Assembly: GCF_002217285.1 (NCBI RefSeq)
Contig: NZ_MUGW01000034.1
Location: 1 to 64,000, forward strand
Direction: 5' to 3'
Source of the DNA: Flavobacterium hercynium
GTDB lineage: Bacteria > Bacteroidota > Bacteroidia > Flavobacteriales > Flavobacteriaceae
DNA: 64,000 nt
Shown here: in pieces, positions 61,600-64,000 of the stretch
Layout of the letters: each line of letters opens with the position of its first letter
Numbering within the stretch: position 1 is the first letter of the stretch
Translations under genes and position numbers: made by a program
The notes under the pieces: generated by a model
Told to the model about the DNA's origin: nothing
Seen by the model: the letters and a program-made list of their open reading frames with translations, nothing else
The model's database searches: none

Positions 61600-62209
61600 T
61601 ATCTGGTGTTTCACTTGGGGTAGCCAAACTATCTGTCGGCTGACTTTCATCTACATACGAAGCTTTTCCGTCTCCTAAAACCAAATCAATTTTAGAAGCT
61701 TTAAGCACACGATCTCCCGCTTTTACATTTCTGCCTTTGTAACGCATTTCTAGAACCATATCCTTCCCTAAGTTCGGAATATAAGTAATCGTTCCTTCTT
61801 CAAGCCCTAAAGCCTTCAAAGTCGGTACCGCCTCACGGTATGTTTTATCAACTAAATCAGGAATTTTAACAGACGAAAATCCCGATGCATTAATTTTAAT
61901 ATATATTTTTCTTCCCACTTTTACCTTAGTTCCAGGCAACGGATCTTGCTCTACAACACTAAATTTAGGGAACTCACTACGATAATCAACACTATCTAAA
62001 AGAACATAATCCAAGTCTAAATCGTCCAATTTCTGTTCCACCTGCTCTTCTGTCAATTTCAGCAAAGTCGGAACCTCAATTTCATGTCCGTGATCAGTTG
62101 TAAAAGTCAGCCAATGCATAAACAAATAACCTAAAAGTGCAATAATAGCAATCGAAATTAATATCTGTACAAAAAACACGCGACTCGTTAAATACTTAAT
62201 TAAACTCAT
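61589..62209 (-). CDS. PASTA domain membrane protein
   Basis: A 206-aa protein with one N-terminal membrane helix (~10-32) and three PASTA repeats (~40-185), of the type found in penicillin-binding proteins and Ser/Thr kinases but without a catalytic domain. In this phylum it is typically next to rluD and ddl. It may bind peptidoglycan precursors or partners at the cell wall. The start at 62209 puts the helix close to the N-terminus. Confidence 0.85.
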   Translation of the reverse strand: MSLIKYLTSRVFFVQILISIAIIALLGYLFMHWLTFTTDHGHEIEVPTLLKLTEEQVEQKLDDLDLDYVLLDSVDYRSEFPKFSVVEQDPLPGTKVKVGRKIYIKINASGFSSVKIPDLVDKTYREAVPTLKALGLEEGTITYIPNLGKDMVLEMRYKGRNVKAGDRVLKASKIDLVLGDGKASYVDESQPTDSLATPSETPDNEQ

Positions 62210-62229
62210 AAAATTATTTTTAGTTGACG

Positions 62230-62237
62230 CAAATATA
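62230..62237 (-). promoter_or_regulatory. -7 box (TATATTTG) for the PASTA-rluD operon
   Basis: Minus strand TATATTTG is an exact TAnnTTTG match 20 bases before the ATG at 62209. Confidence 0.5.
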
Positions 62238-62263
62238 AACCTATTTCGTTTCAAAAAAAATGA

Positions 62264-62271
62264 TAATTTTG
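62264..62271 (+). promoter_or_regulatory. -7 box (TAATTTTG) directed toward ddl
   Basis: An exact TAnnTTTG match on the plus strand, 240 bases before ddl. If used, it gives a long leader that runs through the element at 62310-62388. Confidence 0.35.
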
Positions 62272-62309
62272 TTTAAAACAAGAAAGCTTACAATACACGT
62301 TATTATTAA

Positions 62310-62388
62310 GGAGCTGTTTCCTGCTGTACGCTATATCTTTTTGTTTTTAAAGAAAAAACAAAAAGGATGCCGCTTCCATCAGGGCTAG
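62310..62388 (-). ncRNA. Candidate structured RNA, copy 2
   Basis: A 12-bp stem (C337 T5 G T5 against A5 C A5 G365, i.e. 62337-62348 with 62354-62365) with a 5-base loop is framed by GC-richer arms. Read on the minus strand it opens with AGCCCTGATGGAAGCG and closes with TAGCGTACAGCAGG, the same framing as the element at 20448-20592. I recall such a motif recurring in Flavobacterium intergenic regions and it may be the Rfam Flavo-1 motif, unverified. Strand is set by agreement with copy 1. Confidence 0.45.
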
Positions 62389-62512
62389 GACTTTAGGTTT
62401 CATAAAAACAATATTTGATATTGAGTTTTCAAAACACAAAGACCAGCTAACATTGATTAACTCCAGAACTGATAACGAATAATCTGAAATAAAATTTTAA
62501 ACAATAAAATAA

Positions 62513-63484
62513 ATGAAAAACATAGCCATTATTATGGGTGGATATTCCAGCGAATACAAAATTTCTCTTATCAGCGGAAATGTCGTTCACCAATATCTTG
62601 ACAAAACAAAATACAACGGATTCCGCATTCATATTTTTAAAGAAAAATGGGTTTATGTAGACCAAAACGATGCTGAATTCCCAATTGACAGAAACGATTT
62701 CTCTGTAACCGTAAATGGAGAGAAAATCAAATTTGACTGTGTTTTCAATGCTATTCACGGAACTCCGGGCGAAGACGGATTAATGCAGGCTTATTTCGAA
62801 TTATTAAGTATCCCACAATCTTCTTGCGATTATTACCAATCTGCATTAACATTCAACAAGCGTGATTTATTATCCGTTCTAAAACCATACGGAATCAAAA
62901 CTGCCATCTCTTATTACCTAAATAAAGGTGATGTCATCAATACAGCCGAAATCGTAAAAAAAGTAGGTTTACCATGTTTTGTAAAACCAAATAAAGCAGG
63001 TTCAAGTTTCGGAATCTCAAAAGTAAAAACCGAAGCTGAATTACCAATTGCCATCGAAGTGGCATACAAAGAAGACAACGAAATCATCATCGAAAGCTTC
63101 CTGGACGGAACAGAAGTTTCTGTTGGAGTAATCAATTACCAAGGTGAAATAAAAGTATTGCCTATTACAGAAATCGTTTCAGACAATGATTTCTTTGATT
63201 ACGAAGCCAAATACGAAGGAAAATCACAAGAAATCACACCAGCAAGAATCTCTGACGAGTTAACACAAAAAGTAGGAGAAACAGCGAAACGTGCTTACGA
63301 AGTCCTAAAAATGAAAGGATTCTCAAGAAGCGAATTCATCATCGTAGACAACGAACCGTACATGCTCGAAATGAATACCATTCCGGGACTAACCACAGAA
63401 AGTCTGATTCCACAACAAGCCAAAGCTGCCGGAATATCACTGGAAGATTTATTTACCAATGCAATCGAGTTAGCGCTTGCCTAA
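62513..63484 (+). CDS. ddl: D-alanine--D-alanine ligase
   Basis: A 323-aa ATP-grasp ligase producing the D-Ala-D-Ala dipeptide of peptidoglycan. Motifs: GGYSSEYKISLISG at the start, NAIHGTPGEDG, LPCFVKPNKAGSSFGISKV (ATP-grasp), and SRSEFIIVDNEPYMLEMNTIPGLTTESL at the C-terminus. Length is typical. It is divergent from the PASTA/rluD operon and ends at a terminator. Confidence 0.97.
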   Translation: MKNIAIIMGGYSSEYKISLISGNVVHQYLDKTKYNGFRIHIFKEKWVYVDQNDAEFPIDRNDFSVTVNGEKIKFDCVFNAIHGTPGEDGLMQAYFELLSIPQSSCDYYQSALTFNKRDLLSVLKPYGIKTAISYYLNKGDVINTAEIVKKVGLPCFVKPNKAGSSFGISKVKTEAELPIAIEVAYKEDNEIIIESFLDGTEVSVGVINYQGEIKVLPITEIVSDNDFFDYEAKYEGKSQEITPARISDELTQKVGETAKRAYEVLKMKGFSRSEFIIVDNEPYMLEMNTIPGLTTESLIPQQAKAAGISLEDLFTNAIELALA

Positions 63485-63495
63485 AAAAACATAAT

Positions 63496-63547
63496 GGTTC
63501 TAAAATACTAAGTTGCTACGGCACTAAGATTTTAGAACCTTTTTTTA
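63496..63547 (+). terminator. Terminator after ddl
   Basis: GGTTCTAAAAT and ATTTTAGAACC form an 11-bp stem with a 22-base loop and an eight-T tail. Confidence 0.85.
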
Positions 63548-63619
63548 TCCAAAATCATCTCATAATCAATTAAAAACCTTAGTTCCTGAACCTTTCAGCA
63601 ACTTAGAACCTCCAAAAAA

Positions 63620-64000
63620 ATGAAAGAAATTTTCGAGTGGAATAGACTCTTTTTCAATAACCTTCCGGAAATTTTCATTCTCGAAGTAATTTTTCGCTCT
63701 ACCGTAATGTTTATCATTTTATTGCTGACATTAAAACTTGCGGGAAAACGTGGTGTAAAACAATTATCGATTTTCGAAACTGTAATTGTAATCGCTCTGG
63801 GATCAGCAGCCGGTGATCCTATGTTTTACGAAGATGTCGGAATCGTTCCTGCAGCCATCGTATTTATCGTAATTATTGCTTTGTATCGTGCTGTTACCTG
63901 GTTAACGGGAAAAAGCAAACACTTTGAAGAATTTATCGAAGGAAAAACAGAATGCCTTATCAACGAAGGCAAATTTTCACTAAGATCCTTTAAAAAAGAA
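63620..64000 (+). CDS. DUF421 family membrane protein (partial, cut by window end)
   Basis: The first 127 codons of a DUF421 (YetF-like) protein. Three N-terminal helices are visible, with the pattern RSTVMFIILLLTLKLAGKRGVKQLS and IALGSAAGDPMFY conserved in the family; a soluble domain begins near EFIEGKTECLINEG. Role unknown. The stop codon lies beyond the window. Confidence 0.85.
   Translation, partial: MKEIFEWNRLFFNNLPEIFILEVIFRSTVMFIILLLTLKLAGKRGVKQLSIFETVIVIALGSAAGDPMFYEDVGIVPAAIVFIVIIALYRAVTWLTGKSKHFEEFIEGKTECLINEGKFSLRSFKKE

Overview
The window looks like chromosome from a Flavobacterium-type member of the Bacteroidota. Supporting signs are the low GC content, SusC/SusD pairs, a TssN-type (subtype iii) type VI secretion gene, TAnnTTTG -7 boxes with almost no Shine-Dalgarno sites, and numerous short palindromic repeats between genes. 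No rRNA, tRNA, CRISPR array, transposase or integrase was found.

Layout. 1-13.9 kb is mostly housekeeping on the + strand: a pirin/OsmC/acetyltransferase operon, a secreted adenosine deaminase, rlmH, folP (-), a DUF1599 gene, a DoxX-type membrane protein, a TlpA-like thioredoxin, tpiA, prmA, clpS, a YhhN-family gene and an arylamine N-acetyltransferase. 14.1-20.3 kb is a compact type VI secretion accessory module: tssN, a LysM-like gene, a DUF4280 (PAAR-like) spike-tip gene, a large predicted peptidoglycan-attacking effector (GH19-like lysozyme plus L,D-transpeptidase-like domain) and a secreted SH3-domain protein that may be its immunity partner. 20.6-23.9 kb holds kdsA, an outer-membrane-type protein, a YiiX-like amidase and a Coq4-like gene preceded by two heptamer arrays.

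24-40.4 kb, all on the - strand, contains a polysaccharide utilization locus: a membrane-spanning LuxR-type sensor-regulator, susC, susD, a GH144-like endo-glucanase, an esterase-like hydrolase and a GH3 beta-glucosidase closed by a strong terminator. A glycerophosphodiesterase, a GH43-like enzyme and an M28 peptidase lie beyond it. The GH144+GH3 pairing suggests beta-1,2-glucan as the substrate. ackA, pta and corA follow.

45-50.5 kb is the most unusual stretch. A three-gene operon with 4-base overlaps (61 aa, 145 aa and a 1254-aa protein with a DUF4132-like C-terminus) sits between a carboxypeptidase-regulatory-like gene and dnaK. It is flanked by duplicated pieces of both neighbours: a remnant of the carboxypeptidase-like gene on the right and the last 11 bases of dnaK on the left. 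This marks a recombinational insertion of an apparently undescribed cassette.

50.5-64 kb returns to ordinary content: dnaK with a sigma-54-like promoter, an Na+/H+ antiporter, small membrane proteins, an MscS channel, a DUF1398 protein, a 3-mercaptopyruvate-type sulfurtransferase, a ModF-like ABC ATPase, then rluD and a PASTA protein divergent from ddl, and the start of a DUF421 gene cut by the window edge. A possible structured-RNA family occurs twice, upstream of kdsA and between the PASTA gene and ddl.
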